Assembly: GCA_023418595.1 (NCBI GenBank)
Contig: JAEZZI010000026.1
Span: 124,001 to 188,000 of the forward strand
Direction of reading: 5' to 3'
DNA: 64,000 nucleotides
From: Pseudomonadota bacterium
GTDB lineage: Bacteria > Pseudomonadota > Alphaproteobacteria > Sphingomonadales > Sphingomonadaceae
How positions within the stretch are numbered: position 1 is the first letter of the stretch; each line of letters begins with the position of its first letter. The translations under genes were made by a program, and so were the position numbers. Positions 19,542-27,643 of this stretch are shown one piece after another. Below the pieces are notes generated by a model, which saw nothing but the letters and a program-made list of their open reading frames with translations, was not told where the DNA came from and ran no database searches.

Positions 19542-20432
19542 TCAGGCTCCGAGACGGGCAAGCATCAGATAGGCGAGCCGCGCGGTGGCGGGCGTCGGGC
19601 GGAGCACCGATGCGCGGTCGAACGTGTCGGGGGTCGTCGGGTTGCCGCCAGAGGCGGGCGAACGCTGCGCAAACCGGTCGAGCGTCGAGGCGAGCCAGTC
19701 GCGGTCGCCCGCATCGCTTTCGCTGCCCAGCACGACCTCGACCGCGTGGTCGAACTTGAGGCCGCCGACCGAAGCAGGCATTCCGACCGAGGCAAGACCC
19801 GTGGCGCCGACGGCAGCCGCGCCGCGATCGAGCTTGTCGGCGAAACGGTCATAAATGTCCGACAGGGAACGCGGTTGTCCGTTCGAGGTGTAGAAGATCG
19901 AACGGTTGGCGCGCGCGGCGGCGGGGAACATCGACGCGGCAGTGCGGTCGGGATTGTCCTGCATCGCCGACAGGAATTGCTTGGCACCGCCCAGGCCCAG
20001 GAAATGCGCCATGTACAGGTCGGTGCCGGTGGTGCCGCGCCCCAGCGCCCCTTCGAGCGACGCCTTGTTGTCGGCGGCATGTTCGGCGGCCATCAGCGAG
20101 GCGACCTGCGGATTGTTGCGCAGGTCGAGGATCGCGCGGCGGGTGGCGGCGTCGGACACGGTGAAGCGGCCATTGCCGTTCGACTGGATCGCATCCGCGG
20201 CCCAGGCCAGCCCATGTTCCGCGCCATGTTTCTTGACGACGCCCAGCCAGCTCTGGTCGATGAACTGATAGAGGCCGGTCGCGCTGGAGGTCGCGGCGCG
20301 CGCATTGGCGCGCATCCCGCTTTCCACCTGCGCCTGTCCCAGCAGATAGTTGAAATCGACGCCGGTCTTGCGGCTCGCGGTCGCGATCGCCGACTGAACG
20401 CCGGTTGCCGCTGCTACCTTGGTCACGCTCAT
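19542..20432 (-). CDS. Lytic transglycosylase (flagellum-associated muramidase)
   Basis: The 296-residue product has an SLT-type domain: NYLLGQAQVESGMRANARA contains the catalytic glutamate, and SSATGLYQFIDQSW is the typical second block. It probably opens peptidoglycan for the flagellar rod. The flgJ gene at 29.5 kb encodes only the rod-cap half and lacks a muramidase domain, so this gene likely supplies the missing activity. No clear signal peptide is seen, suggesting export through the flagellar apparatus. It is first in an operon with flhA and fliA behind a sigma-54 promoter. Confidence 0.85.
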   Translation of the reverse strand: MSVTKVAAATGVQSAIATASRKTGVDFNYLLGQAQVESGMRANARAATSSATGLYQFIDQSWLGVVKKHGAEHGLAWAADAIQSNGNGRFTVSDAATRRAILDLRNNPQVASLMAAEHAADNKASLEGALGRGTTGTDLYMAHFLGLGGAKQFLSAMQDNPDRTAASMFPAAARANRSIFYTSNGQPRSLSDIYDRFADKLDRGAAAVGATGLASVGMPASVGGLKFDHAVEVVLGSESDAGDRDWLASTLDRFAQRSPASGGNPTTPDTFDRASVLRPTPATARLAYLMLARLGA

Positions 20433-20469
20433 GAATTGTTGCCGTGGCTATCCATATCGGACCACGATC

Positions 20470-20485
20470 AGCAATTAGCGTGCCA
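20470..20485 (-). promoter_or_regulatory. Sigma-54 promoter for the transglycosylase-flhA-fliA operon
   Basis: On the minus strand TGGCACG-CTAA-TTGCT matches the -24/-12 consensus at every conserved position, with correct GG-to-GC spacing. A start about 12 nt past the GC would be near 20459, leaving a leader of about 27 nt before the ATG at 20432. Two CGGCAAC half-sites lie just downstream (near 20405-20410 and 20439-20444 read on the minus strand), possible activator contacts. Confidence 0.85.
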
Positions 20486-20511
20486 GTTGGCGGATCAGCC
20501 GGCTGAGCGCG

Positions 20512-20829
20512 TCAGGCGTAGGCGCCCATGCCCCCGCCGCGCCAGGTCTGCCCGGCTTCACCGGCAAGCATTTGCAGCCGACGGCGGACATTTGCCGCCA
20601 TCAGGTTGACATAGATGCGCGCGGTTTCGTTCAGCCGGTGCGCTTCCTCTGCCAGCGCGCGGATTTCGGGCGTTTGCGGCGGCTCGTCGTCGTTCGCGGC
20701 AAGCGTTTCGATGCCCGACAATTTCGCCGCCGTCGCCGCCTCCAGCGCGGCCACATCGTTCGCCTTCAACGCCGCGATTTCGGCATGGAGGCAATCGATC
20801 ACGCGGATCAGTGCGTCACGCCGGTTCAT
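20512..20829 (-). CDS. flgN: FlgN-like flagellar chaperone
   Basis: The 105-residue, helix-rich protein (IRVIDCLHAEIAALKAND, ALEAATAAKLSGIETLA, RLNETARIYVNLM) has the size and position of FlgN, the export chaperone for hook-filament junction proteins FlgK and FlgL. Sequence identity to FlgN is low in this family, so position after flgM carries weight. ATG at 20829 overlaps the end of flgM by 14 nt. Confidence 0.75.
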   Translation of the reverse strand: MNRRDALIRVIDCLHAEIAALKANDVAALEAATAAKLSGIETLAANDDEPPQTPEIRALAEEAHRLNETARIYVNLMAANVRRRLQMLAGEAGQTWRGGGMGAYA

Positions 20830-21103
20830 TGGACACCCATTCGGCGCGCGCCGCCATCATGCGATCGGCAATCGCCGCCGGGTCGATCGGGTAACTGCCA
20901 TCGGCGATCCCGCGTCGCAGGGCGTCGATCCGCGCCGTATCGACCGGAGGTCTGGCGGCCAGCTGGTGCGCAAGGGTCTGTGCGGACCGATCCTCGATTT
21001 CGTGCGGGTGATCCTGCGTGGCGGACCGCGCGGCCGTGGCGCGCGTCACCGATGCGACAACGTCGCTCGGTTTGACGGGCCTGGGGCCGATTGGGTTCAC
21101 CAT
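20816..21103 (-). CDS. flgM: Anti-sigma-28 factor FlgM
   Basis: The 95-residue protein has a disordered first half and the C-terminal sigma-binding block VDTARIDALRRGIADGSYPIDPAAIADRMM, typical of FlgM. It blocks FliA until the hook is finished and FlgM is exported. ATG at 21103 has AGGA about 10 nt upstream; GTG at 21109 is in frame but has no spaced ribosome site. It lies 87 bp after flgA, a gap that may hold its own promoter (CTAAAGG near 21160), and overlaps flgN. Confidence 0.88.
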   Translation of the reverse strand: MVNPIGPRPVKPSDVVASVTRATAARSATQDHPHEIEDRSAQTLAHQLAARPPVDTARIDALRRGIADGSYPIDPAAIADRMMAARAEWVSNEPA

Positions 21104-21190
21104 CTTCACGGTCCTGCATTGCTGCCTTCCCCACCAGAAACGACCCCGTCCGAATAACCTTTAGGAAAAAATTAGGCGCGCTGCCGACCG

Positions 21191-21727
21191 TCAGTTCGCC
21201 CAGCCTGGCAGCGTCGCCCGACCCGGTTCGATCGCCACGGCCTGGATCGGCGGTTTCGACGGATCGACGCGGACCATGAAGCGTCCCCCCGGTGCCGCAT
21301 CGCCCATCGCGATGCCGTCGCGGGTGATCGAAAAGCCCGAGGACCCCGCCGCGACCGTGACCGGATCACCGCGCTTGATGACGGGTTCGGCGCGCACCGG
21401 CGCGGCGGCGACGGTCATCGCCGCGGCCTGCTGCATTACCGGTTTCGGTTCCGCGATCACCGGCACATAGATGCGCCACACCGGCGTCATGCAGCGCACG
21501 ACCACCGCATCCTGCGCGGGCGAGCGCCATTCGACCTGCGGCAACGGACAGGCGGCGAGTTTCAGCCTCTTGTCGACCGCGGTGCGCGCGCCGCCCTCCA
21601 TCCCGATCGCCTGGCCGGTGAATTGCGCGACCGCCATGTCGAGCATTGCGGTGTCCTGAAATTTTGCCTGCGCGGCAGCGGGGGTGGCGGCCAGCAGCAG
21701 CGGCAGGGTCCAGATCCAGCGGGTCAT
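21191..21727 (-). CDS. flgA: P-ring chaperone FlgA
   Basis: The 178-residue product has a signal peptide (MTRWIWTLPLLLAATPAAAQ) and the SAF-like C-terminal domain with KRGDPVTVAAGSSGFSITRDGIAMGDAAPGG, conserved in FlgA proteins. FlgA helps FlgI assemble the P ring in the periplasm. ATG at 21727 has AAGGAG upstream and overlaps the stop of the MotB-like gene (ATGA). It is shorter than E. coli FlgA, mainly in the N-terminal half. Confidence 0.9.
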   Translation of the reverse strand: MTRWIWTLPLLLAATPAAAQAKFQDTAMLDMAVAQFTGQAIGMEGGARTAVDKRLKLAACPLPQVEWRSPAQDAVVVRCMTPVWRIYVPVIAEPKPVMQQAAAMTVAAAPVRAEPVIKRGDPVTVAAGSSGFSITRDGIAMGDAAPGGRFMVRVDPSKPPIQAVAIEPGRATLPGWAN

Positions 21728-22299
21728 TGCATTCTCCTTTGAACGGGCAAGGACGCGTCCCCGGCAAAGCCGATCGCGATCAACACGCGGCGTCCCTTGG
21801 GGGCATTCTCGCCCCCGGCAAATTCGATGCGGTCGGGGGCGATCGCGCCCGCTTCGACCAGGGCGACCGCGACGGCGCGCGCGCGGTCGGCGGCGAGCAG
21901 CGCGGCGCTGCGGGTGACGGGATCGACGTCGCCGGGCGTTCCATCCGTTCCCGCCGACAGCCGGACCTGCGTGCGCGGGTCGGCGGTCGCGCCCCTCACC
22001 CAACGGGCGAGCGCGGCGGTGTCCTGTGTGATTTCTGCGCTGCCGGAGGCGAAGCCATCGACGCTGCCCAATTCCTGCGCCATCGCCGGTTCGGCGGGCG
22101 TGGCCGGTGCGGCTTCGGTCTGAGCGGAGGCGACGCCGAAGCCTTCGCGAATGCTGGCGCTGACCGCGGCGGGATCGAGATGTTGCGAGGCCTGGACGAA
22201 CACGAAGAAGCCGAGCAGCAACAGGCCGAGATCGGCAAGAGTCATCAGCCAGAGCGGACGAGCGGGCGCGTCCGCGCCATCGAAGGGCGTGACCGTCAT
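21724..22299 (-). CDS. MotB/OmpA-like protein in the flgA operon
   Basis: The 191-residue product has one membrane segment near its start (WLMTLADLGLLLLGFFVFVQ) with an aspartate in the MotB-like position. A linker and an OmpA/MotB-like C-terminal domain follow (RARAVAVALVEAGAIAPDRIEFAGGENAP). It is much shorter than the canonical motB at 33.3 kb. It overlaps flgA downstream and a MotA-like gene upstream by 4 nt each. It may be an alternative stator half or an assembly factor; the family call is moderate. Confidence 0.7.
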   Translation of the reverse strand: MTVTPFDGADAPARPLWLMTLADLGLLLLGFFVFVQASQHLDPAAVSASIREGFGVASAQTEAAPATPAEPAMAQELGSVDGFASGSAEITQDTAALARWVRGATADPRTQVRLSAGTDGTPGDVDPVTRSAALLAADRARAVAVALVEAGAIAPDRIEFAGGENAPKGRRVLIAIGFAGDASLPVQRRMQ

Positions 22300-22964
22300 G
22301 CCGCTTCGGCGCGCTTGTGCCAGCGCGGCGCTTCGCGGCTGGCGAGCGCCTCCAGCGGCGGGATCAGCCGCGCGCGCTCGGCATATTCCCGGCGCGCCAG
22401 TATGCGCAGCCGCGCCGAAACCGGCATCGCGACGAGGGTCGCCAGCACCGCGCCATAAAGGGTCGTGAGCAAGGCGATGGCCATCGCGCCGCCGATCGCG
22501 GACACGTCCTCCATCGCCAGAAACATGCGGACAAGCCCCACCAGGGTTCCGATCATCCCCATGGCGGGTGCGATTTCCGCCGCCGAAGCCCAGAAATCGG
22601 ATGCCGCGCGGTGGCGTTCGGCACGCGCGTGCTGACGATCGGTCAGATGCGCGGCGACGGTCGTGCCGTCCTTGCCATCGACGATATCGGCGATCGCAGA
22701 GGCAATATCGGGATCGGTGATGACCGACCGGTCGAGCGTCATCACCCCGTGCTTGGCGGCGATCCGCGACAGCGCGTCGATCTGGGTGAGGAGCGGCCCG
22801 GCATCGAACCGCTTTCGCCCCAGCGTCCGCAGCGCGGCAAGGGCGCGCCCGACATCGCCCAGCGGCGTGCGCAGGATCAGCGCGAGCGCCGTCCCCCCGG
22901 CAACGATGCCGAGCGCGAGCGGGTCGAGAAAGGGGGCGGCGAACGCCTGAACCGACTGGATCAT
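22296..22964 (-). CDS. MotA/ExbB-like membrane protein in the flgA operon
   Basis: The 222-residue product has an N-terminal membrane segment, a cytosolic domain (LSRIAAKHGVMTLDRSV) and the MotA/TolQ/ExbB core AAEIAPAMGMIGTLVGLVRMF followed by IALLTTLYGAVLATLVAMPVS. This fits a proton-channel stator protein. It is paired with the MotB-like gene by a 4-nt overlap. ATG at 22964 has no clear ribosome site and lies only about 2 nt past the predicted start of a sigma-54 transcript, so a later start or leaderless translation is possible. Confidence 0.75.
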   Translation of the reverse strand: MIQSVQAFAAPFLDPLALGIVAGGTALALILRTPLGDVGRALAALRTLGRKRFDAGPLLTQIDALSRIAAKHGVMTLDRSVITDPDIASAIADIVDGKDGTTVAAHLTDRQHARAERHRAASDFWASAAEIAPAMGMIGTLVGLVRMFLAMEDVSAIGGAMAIALLTTLYGAVLATLVAMPVSARLRILARREYAERARLIPPLEALASREAPRWHKRAEAA

Positions 22965-22975
22965 GCACGGGGTCA

Positions 22976-22991
22976 AGCAAGGGCCGGGCCA
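22976..22991 (-). promoter_or_regulatory. Sigma-54 promoter candidate for the motA-like/motB-like/flgA operon
   Basis: On the minus strand TGGCCCG-GCCC-TTGCT keeps the essential GG and GC at the right 10-nt spacing and differs from consensus by one base. The predicted transcript would start at about 22965, essentially at the ATG of the downstream gene. Confidence 0.65.
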
Positions 22992-23021
22992 AATTAGATA
23001 TGGTGCGAGCCTGTCCCCAAC

Positions 23022-23139
23022 CCCCACCGTCACCCCGGACTTGTTCCGGGGTCCACTAAGCCGCTTGCGCCAGCCAAATTTGTCGTGGCATCGTCCGCCG
23101 CCCGGTGGACCCCGGAACAAGTCCGGGGTGACGGTGGGG
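23022..23139. repeat. Long palindromic intergenic repeat, copy 2 of 2
   Basis: Arms 23022-23056 and 23105-23139 (35 nt) are perfect reverse complements around a 48-nt loop. The inner 28 nt of each arm is identical to the element at 329-434, while the loop differs. It lies in the divergent interval between the minus and plus flagellar operons, separating their two sigma-54 promoters. Confidence 0.9.
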
Positions 23140-23169
23140 TCGGGGGTAACTCGTTCCAGCCTCACACCC

Positions 23170-23217
23170 CGGCAACCCACCGGCAAACCCGTTGCCGCCC
23201 CCGGCAACATCTTGCCG
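23170..23217. promoter_or_regulatory. Phased CGGCAA/TTGCCG sites, probable sigma-54 activator enhancer
   Basis: Two palindromes, CGGCAA-ACCCG-TTGCCG (23181-23197) and CGGCAA-CATC-TTGCCG (23202-23217), have centres about 20 bp apart. An extra half-site CGGCAA lies at 23170-23175, one turn further upstream. They lie about 55-100 bp upstream of the flgB promoter and about 180-230 bp from the promoter facing the other way. This form resembles the ftr elements bound by the Caulobacter activator FlbD as I recall them; the binding protein here is inferred. Confidence 0.7.
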
Positions 23218-23270
23218 CCCTGCATCGCTTGCGCCCCCAGACCCACGCAAAACCGCCATTTTCTCAAAAC

Positions 23271-23286
23271 TGGCACGGCCTTTGCT
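23271..23286 (+). promoter_or_regulatory. Sigma-54 promoter of the flgB operon
   Basis: TGGCACG-GCCT-TTGCT is a perfect match to the -24/-12 consensus. Transcription would start near 23297, leaving about 25 nt before the flgB ATG at 23322, which has GGGAG upstream. Confidence 0.9.
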
Positions 23287-23321
23287 GAAAACACCCGTGC
23301 ATTAATCGCGGGAGACTGCAC

Positions 23322-23672
23322 ATGGCCAACGACACGCTTTTCGGCGTCCACGGGACGGCGCTACAGCTGCGCTCGAAACGGATGGGATTGCTGGCGTCGA
23401 ACATCGCCAACGCATCCACCCCCGGTTACAAGGCGCAGGATCTGGACTTCGCCCAGGCGCTCAAGTCCGCCAACGCCGCGGGCGGGATCGACCGGGCGAT
23501 GGACGCCGCGACCAAATATCGCGTGCCTTTGCAGCCTTCGATGGACGGCAACACGGTGGACCTGACCACCGAACAGACCGCCTTTGCCGAAAATGCCGTC
23601 GCCTATCAGACGACGCTTTCCTTTCTCAACGGGCGGATCAGCACGATCACCCGCGCTCTGAAGGGCGAATGA
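23322..23672 (+). CDS. flgB: Flagellar basal-body rod protein FlgB
   Basis: The 116-residue protein forms the proximal rod. It carries the rod/hook N-terminal motif GLLASNIANASTPGYKAQDLDF and a C-terminal coiled helix (LTTEQTAFAENAVAYQ). It is the first gene of a ten-gene operon flgBCDEFGHIJK, with flgL behind it. GGGAG lies before the ATG. Its stop overlaps the flgC start (ATGA). Confidence 0.95.
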   Translation: MANDTLFGVHGTALQLRSKRMGLLASNIANASTPGYKAQDLDFAQALKSANAAGGIDRAMDAATKYRVPLQPSMDGNTVDLTTEQTAFAENAVAYQTTLSFLNGRISTITRALKGE

Positions 23673-24085
23673 CGATGAGCAATCCGGTCAGCATCTTCCA
23701 GGTTTCGGGGCGCGCCATGTCGGCGCAGCTCGCGCGGATGAACACCACCGCGTCGAACCTCGCCAATGTCGGCCAGGTGTCGAGCACCGAAGGCGGCGCG
23801 TATCGCACGATGAAGCCGGTGTTCCGCACCAGCTTCGACGCCGCGTCGGGCATGGCCACGGTCGATGTCGAACGCATCGTCACCGCGGGCGAAGCGCCGG
23901 TGAAGCGCTACGATCCCGGCCATCCGATGGCGGACGCCGACGGCAACGTGTTCGAAAGCGCGGTCGATGAAACCCGCGAGCTGGTCGACATGATGGAGGC
24001 CGCCCGCAGCTATCAGAACAATGTCGAGGTGATGCAGACGGCCAAGTCGCTGATCGCCCAGACGCTCCAGCTGGGACGTGGATGA
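23669..24085 (+). CDS. flgC: Flagellar basal-body rod protein FlgC
   Basis: The 138-residue proximal rod protein has the N-terminal motif MNTTASNLANVGQVSS and the C-terminal helix ELVDMMEAARSYQNNVEVMQTAKSLI shared by rod and hook proteins. The start overlaps flgB by 4 nt; an ATG two codons later is an equal alternative. The stop overlaps flgD (ATGATGG). Confidence 0.95.
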   Translation: MTMSNPVSIFQVSGRAMSAQLARMNTTASNLANVGQVSSTEGGAYRTMKPVFRTSFDAASGMATVDVERIVTAGEAPVKRYDPGHPMADADGNVFESAVDETRELVDMMEAARSYQNNVEVMQTAKSLIAQTLQLGRG

Positions 24086-24765
24086 TGGCGACGAGTTTCG
24101 ACGCAGCGATCGGCAATCTGGGCATCGCCCGCACCGGTACGACGACGGGCAATCCGGCACTGGGTTCGCAGAATCTGGGGCAGAACGACTTTCTGAAACT
24201 GCTGACCGCGCAGATGCAGAACCAGGATCCTTTCGATCCGGTGGACAACACCCAGATGGTCGCGCAGATGGCGCAATTCTCGTCGCTGGCGGGGATTACC
24301 GAGATGTCGTCAACCTTGAAGGCAATCGCCGACAAGCTGGGCGGCACCAGCATGTCCGACGCGCTCGGCTATGTCGGGCGTGCGGTCCTGGTCGAAGGCG
24401 CGACCAACTATCCGATGACCAACGGCGCGGTGGCAGGCGCGATCGAACTCGACGGCAATGCGACCGATGTCGCGGTGACCATCACCGGCGCGAACGGCGC
24501 GGTGCTGAAGACCGTATCGCTGGGTCCGCAAAAGGCAGGCGTCATCGATTACGAATGGGACGGCTCGACCGACAATGGCGATCCCGCCGGCGACGGCCCG
24601 TTCACCATCAACGTCACCGCGGTCGCGGGCGCGAATACCGTGCCTGCCCGCAGCCTGATCTGGGCGCCGGTCCAGTCGGTCGCGCTCGATGCGACCGGCA
24701 CGCCCATGCTTGCCATCCCTGGCGTCGGCCAGCTTCCCACCACCGCCGTCCGTAAGGTCGGCTGA
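24082..24765 (+). CDS. flgD: Flagellar hook-capping protein FlgD
   Basis: The 227-residue scaffold protein is needed for hook assembly. Its N-terminal block LGQNDFLKLLTAQMQNQDPF and then DNTQMVAQMAQFSSLAGI are diagnostic, and the C-terminal half has the FlgD Ig/tudor-like region (VIDYEWDGSTDNGD). The gene overlaps flgC by 4 nt and precedes flgE by 20 bp. Confidence 0.95.
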   Translation: MMATSFDAAIGNLGIARTGTTTGNPALGSQNLGQNDFLKLLTAQMQNQDPFDPVDNTQMVAQMAQFSSLAGITEMSSTLKAIADKLGGTSMSDALGYVGRAVLVEGATNYPMTNGAVAGAIELDGNATDVAVTITGANGAVLKTVSLGPQKAGVIDYEWDGSTDNGDPAGDGPFTINVTAVAGANTVPARSLIWAPVQSVALDATGTPMLAIPGVGQLPTTAVRKVG

Positions 24766-24785
24766 GCTTTAACGGAGTAACCAAT

Positions 24786-26054
24786 ATGTCCTTCTACACT
24801 TCGCTCAGCGGGCTTCGTGCGGCCCAGACCGACATGTCGGCAATCTCGCACAACCTCGCCAACGTCACGACCAACGGCTTCAAGAAGAGCAAGGCCGAAT
24901 TCGCCGACGTGATCGCGTCGAGCCTAGCCCAGTCGCCGACGATGATGGTCGGTTCGGGCAGCGTGACCAAGGCGATCCGCCAGCAATTCTCGCAGGGCAA
25001 CCTGAACCAAACCGGTTCGTCGCTCGATCTCGCCATTGCCGGTGACGGTTTCTTCGCGGTCAAGCCGAACCAGGACGGCAGCCAGGTGAATTTCACCCGC
25101 AACGGCAGCTTCATGGTCGATAACGACCGCCATGTCACCGACGCGCAGGGTGCCAAGGTTCAGGTGTTCCCGGTCGACGGTTCGGGCGCGGTGATCGCCA
25201 GCGGCCTCGACCAGACGATCGCGCTGCGCCTGCCCGCGACCAGCGGCACGCCGGTCGCGACGGCCGCGACCGCGCTCAACGTCAACCTGTCGGCCAATGC
25301 TGCCGTAAAGACCGGTCCGTTCGACCGGTTCGATCCCGCAAGCTATAACCAGACGACGCAGACCACCATCTATGACGCCAGTGGGAACGCGCTGACCATG
25401 ACGCAATATTTCGTCCGCACCCAGGCGGCGGGCGGCGGCGTGCCGACCAGCGAGTGGCAGGTCTACAGCTTCGTCGGCGATGTCCAGTTGGGCACCGATG
25501 CCGCCAATCCGCAGCCGATCACGATGAGCTTCGACACCAACGGCGTCATGACCGCGCCTGCCGGTCCGACCCAGTTCGCGGCGGTCGGCCTCGGCGGATC
25601 GACGATCGAACAGGCGCTGTCGCTCGACCTGACCGGTTCGACCCAGCTGGCCCAGGCCTTCAACGTCAATTCGCGCAGCCAGGACGGCGCTGCGGTCGGT
25701 CAGCTACAGGGCGTGACCGTCGGCAGCGACGGCACGGTGTTCGCCAGCTTCTCGAACGGCGAAAGCCAGGCGCTGGGCAAGGTGGTGCTCGCCAACTTCC
25801 CCAATCCGTCGGGCCTGCGCCAGCTGGGCAATTCGAGCTGGGCCGCCACCGGCCTGTCGGGCGAAGTGACGCTCGGCTCGCCCGGCGAAAAGGGTCTGGG
25901 CTCGCTGATGTCGTCGATGCTCGAAGGATCGAATGTCGACATGACCGAGGAACTGGTCGGCCTGATCGCGGCGCAGCGCGCGTTCCAGGCGAATGCCAAG
26001 GCGCTCGATACGTCGAGCCAGATCTCGCAGTCGATCCTGAACATCCGCGCCTGA
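24786..26054 (+). CDS. flgE: Flagellar hook protein FlgE
   Basis: The 422-residue protein polymerises into the hook. The N-terminal motif is SGLRAAQTDMSAISHNLANVTTNGFK and the C-terminus ends in NVDMTEELVGLIAAQRAFQANAK and the D0 helix. The central variable part matches the FlgE D1/D2 layout. The ribosome site is CGGAG, 8 nt before the ATG. Confidence 0.95.
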   Translation: MSFYTSLSGLRAAQTDMSAISHNLANVTTNGFKKSKAEFADVIASSLAQSPTMMVGSGSVTKAIRQQFSQGNLNQTGSSLDLAIAGDGFFAVKPNQDGSQVNFTRNGSFMVDNDRHVTDAQGAKVQVFPVDGSGAVIASGLDQTIALRLPATSGTPVATAATALNVNLSANAAVKTGPFDRFDPASYNQTTQTTIYDASGNALTMTQYFVRTQAAGGGVPTSEWQVYSFVGDVQLGTDAANPQPITMSFDTNGVMTAPAGPTQFAAVGLGGSTIEQALSLDLTGSTQLAQAFNVNSRSQDGAAVGQLQGVTVGSDGTVFASFSNGESQALGKVVLANFPNPSGLRQLGNSSWAATGLSGEVTLGSPGEKGLGSLMSSMLEGSNVDMTEELVGLIAAQRAFQANAKALDTSSQISQSILNIRA

Positions 26055-26080
26055 TCTAAGCGACGACGGAGGGGTAGGAA

Positions 26081-26827
26081 ATGGACAGGCTGGTCTATAC
26101 GGCGATGTCGGGGCTCAAGGCCCGGATGGCGAGCCAAGCGGCGATCGCCAACAACATCGCCAATGCATCGACCACCGGCTTTCGCGCGGACCGCGTGAAT
26201 TTCGAGCGGATGATGCTGAAAGGCCAGCCGCTCGAAACCCGCGCGCCCGCCACCGCAGAGGTGATCGACGCCGATCGCCGTGCCGGCGCGATCATGTCCA
26301 CTGGTCGTCCGCTCGACATCGCAGTGCAGTCCGATTCGTGGATCGCCGTCCAGGCGACCGACGGCACCGAGGCCTATACACGCCGGGGCGATTTGAACGT
26401 CGCCGCGTCCGGCGTGCTGGAAACCGGCGACGGTTTCCCGGTGATGGGGTCGGGGGGCCCCATCACCGTGCCCCCGCACGAAAAGATCATGATTTCCGAA
26501 GACGGCACCGTGTCGATCGTCCCGCCGGGGGCGGCGCCGGGTACCGATCCGCAGATCATCGACCGGATCAAGCTAGCGTCCACGCAAGGGTCGGACACGG
26601 TCAAGGGCCTCGACAACCTGCTCCATGTGAAGGGCGGCGGTGTGCTGCCTGACGATATGGAAGCACGCATCCAGTCGGGGTCGCTGGAGCAATCGAATGT
26701 GAACCTGACGCAGGCGCTCGTCGACATGATCGAGAACCAGCGCGGTTACGAAGTACAGGCGAACCTCCTCAAAGAGGCGCGCAAGATGGACGAAGGGGGC
26801 GCATCGCTGATGCGCCTGCCGAGCTAA
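26081..26827 (+). CDS. flgF: Flagellar basal-body rod protein FlgF
   Basis: The 248-residue proximal rod protein is shorter than FlgE. Its N-terminus is YTAMSGLKARMASQAAIANNIANASTTGFR and its C-terminus has SNVNLTQALVDMIENQRGYEVQ. Both match the FlgF/FlgG family, and length and order (before flgG) identify FlgF. The ribosome site GGAGG is 9 nt upstream. Confidence 0.92.
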   Translation: MDRLVYTAMSGLKARMASQAAIANNIANASTTGFRADRVNFERMMLKGQPLETRAPATAEVIDADRRAGAIMSTGRPLDIAVQSDSWIAVQATDGTEAYTRRGDLNVAASGVLETGDGFPVMGSGGPITVPPHEKIMISEDGTVSIVPPGAAPGTDPQIIDRIKLASTQGSDTVKGLDNLLHVKGGGVLPDDMEARIQSGSLEQSNVNLTQALVDMIENQRGYEVQANLLKEARKMDEGGASLMRLPS

Positions 26828-26841
26828 AGGGAGTTTGAAAA

Positions 26842-27630
26842 ATGGGTAGTGCGGCAATGCACATCGCGCGCACCGGGCTCGACGCCCAGGACATGCGCAT
26901 GCGGACGATTTCGAACAACCTGGCGAACGTCAACACGACCGGGTTCAAACGCAACCGCGCCTCGTTCGAAACGCTCGCCTATCAGGTGGTGACCGCCGCA
27001 GGCGCGCCGAGCACCAACGAGACGCGCTATGCGACCGGCCTCAACCTCGGCACCGGCGTCCGCGTCCAGGGGACGGCGGCGATCAACACGCAAGGGTCGC
27101 TGAACACGACCGGCAACGCGCTCGACCTCGCGCTTGACGGCGAAGGCTATTTCCAGGTGCAGCTCCCCGGCGGGCAACTGGGCTATACCCGCGCGGGCAA
27201 TTTCACCCGCTCGGCCGAAGGGATGATGGTGACCGCCGAAGGGTATCAGGTGATGCCCGGCATCACGATCCCCGAAGGCGCGACGTCGGTCACGATCGGG
27301 TCGGACGGCACGGTGTCGGCGATGGTCCCCGGCCAGACCGAGGCCGCCGAGATCGGCCAGATCCAGATCGCGACCTTTCCGAACGCGGCGGGGCTTCAGC
27401 CCACCGGCGACAATTTCCTGATCGAAACCGGGGCATCGGAGGCAGCAGCACTCGGCATTGCCGGCCTCGATGGGCGCGGCAATATCCGTCAGGGGATGCT
27501 CGAGGGATCGAACGTCAATGTCGTCGAGGAACTGGTCGACATGATCGAGACGCAGCGCGCGTACGAGGTCAATTCCAAGATGATCTCCGCCACCGACGAA
27601 ATGCTCAAATATGTCAACCAGCAGCTCTAA
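26842..27630 (+). CDS. flgG: Flagellar distal rod protein FlgG
   Basis: The 262-residue distal rod protein has the most conserved pattern of this family: MHIARTGLDAQDMRMRTISNNLANVNTTGFK at the start, LALDGEGYFQVQLPGG in the centre, and SNVNVVEELVDMIETQRAYEVNSKMI at the end. GGGAG precedes the ATG. It is followed by flgH 13 bp later. Confidence 0.96.
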   Translation: MGSAAMHIARTGLDAQDMRMRTISNNLANVNTTGFKRNRASFETLAYQVVTAAGAPSTNETRYATGLNLGTGVRVQGTAAINTQGSLNTTGNALDLALDGEGYFQVQLPGGQLGYTRAGNFTRSAEGMMVTAEGYQVMPGITIPEGATSVTIGSDGTVSAMVPGQTEAAEIGQIQIATFPNAAGLQPTGDNFLIETGASEAAALGIAGLDGRGNIRQGMLEGSNVNVVEELVDMIETQRAYEVNSKMISATDEMLKYVNQQL

Positions 27631-27643
27631 AGGGACCGGATTG

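Noticed and set aside
21140..21175. Sigma-28 promoter for flgM (CTAAAGG...)
   Set aside because: The -35-like part is acceptable but the -10 match is only about half; not called as a feature.
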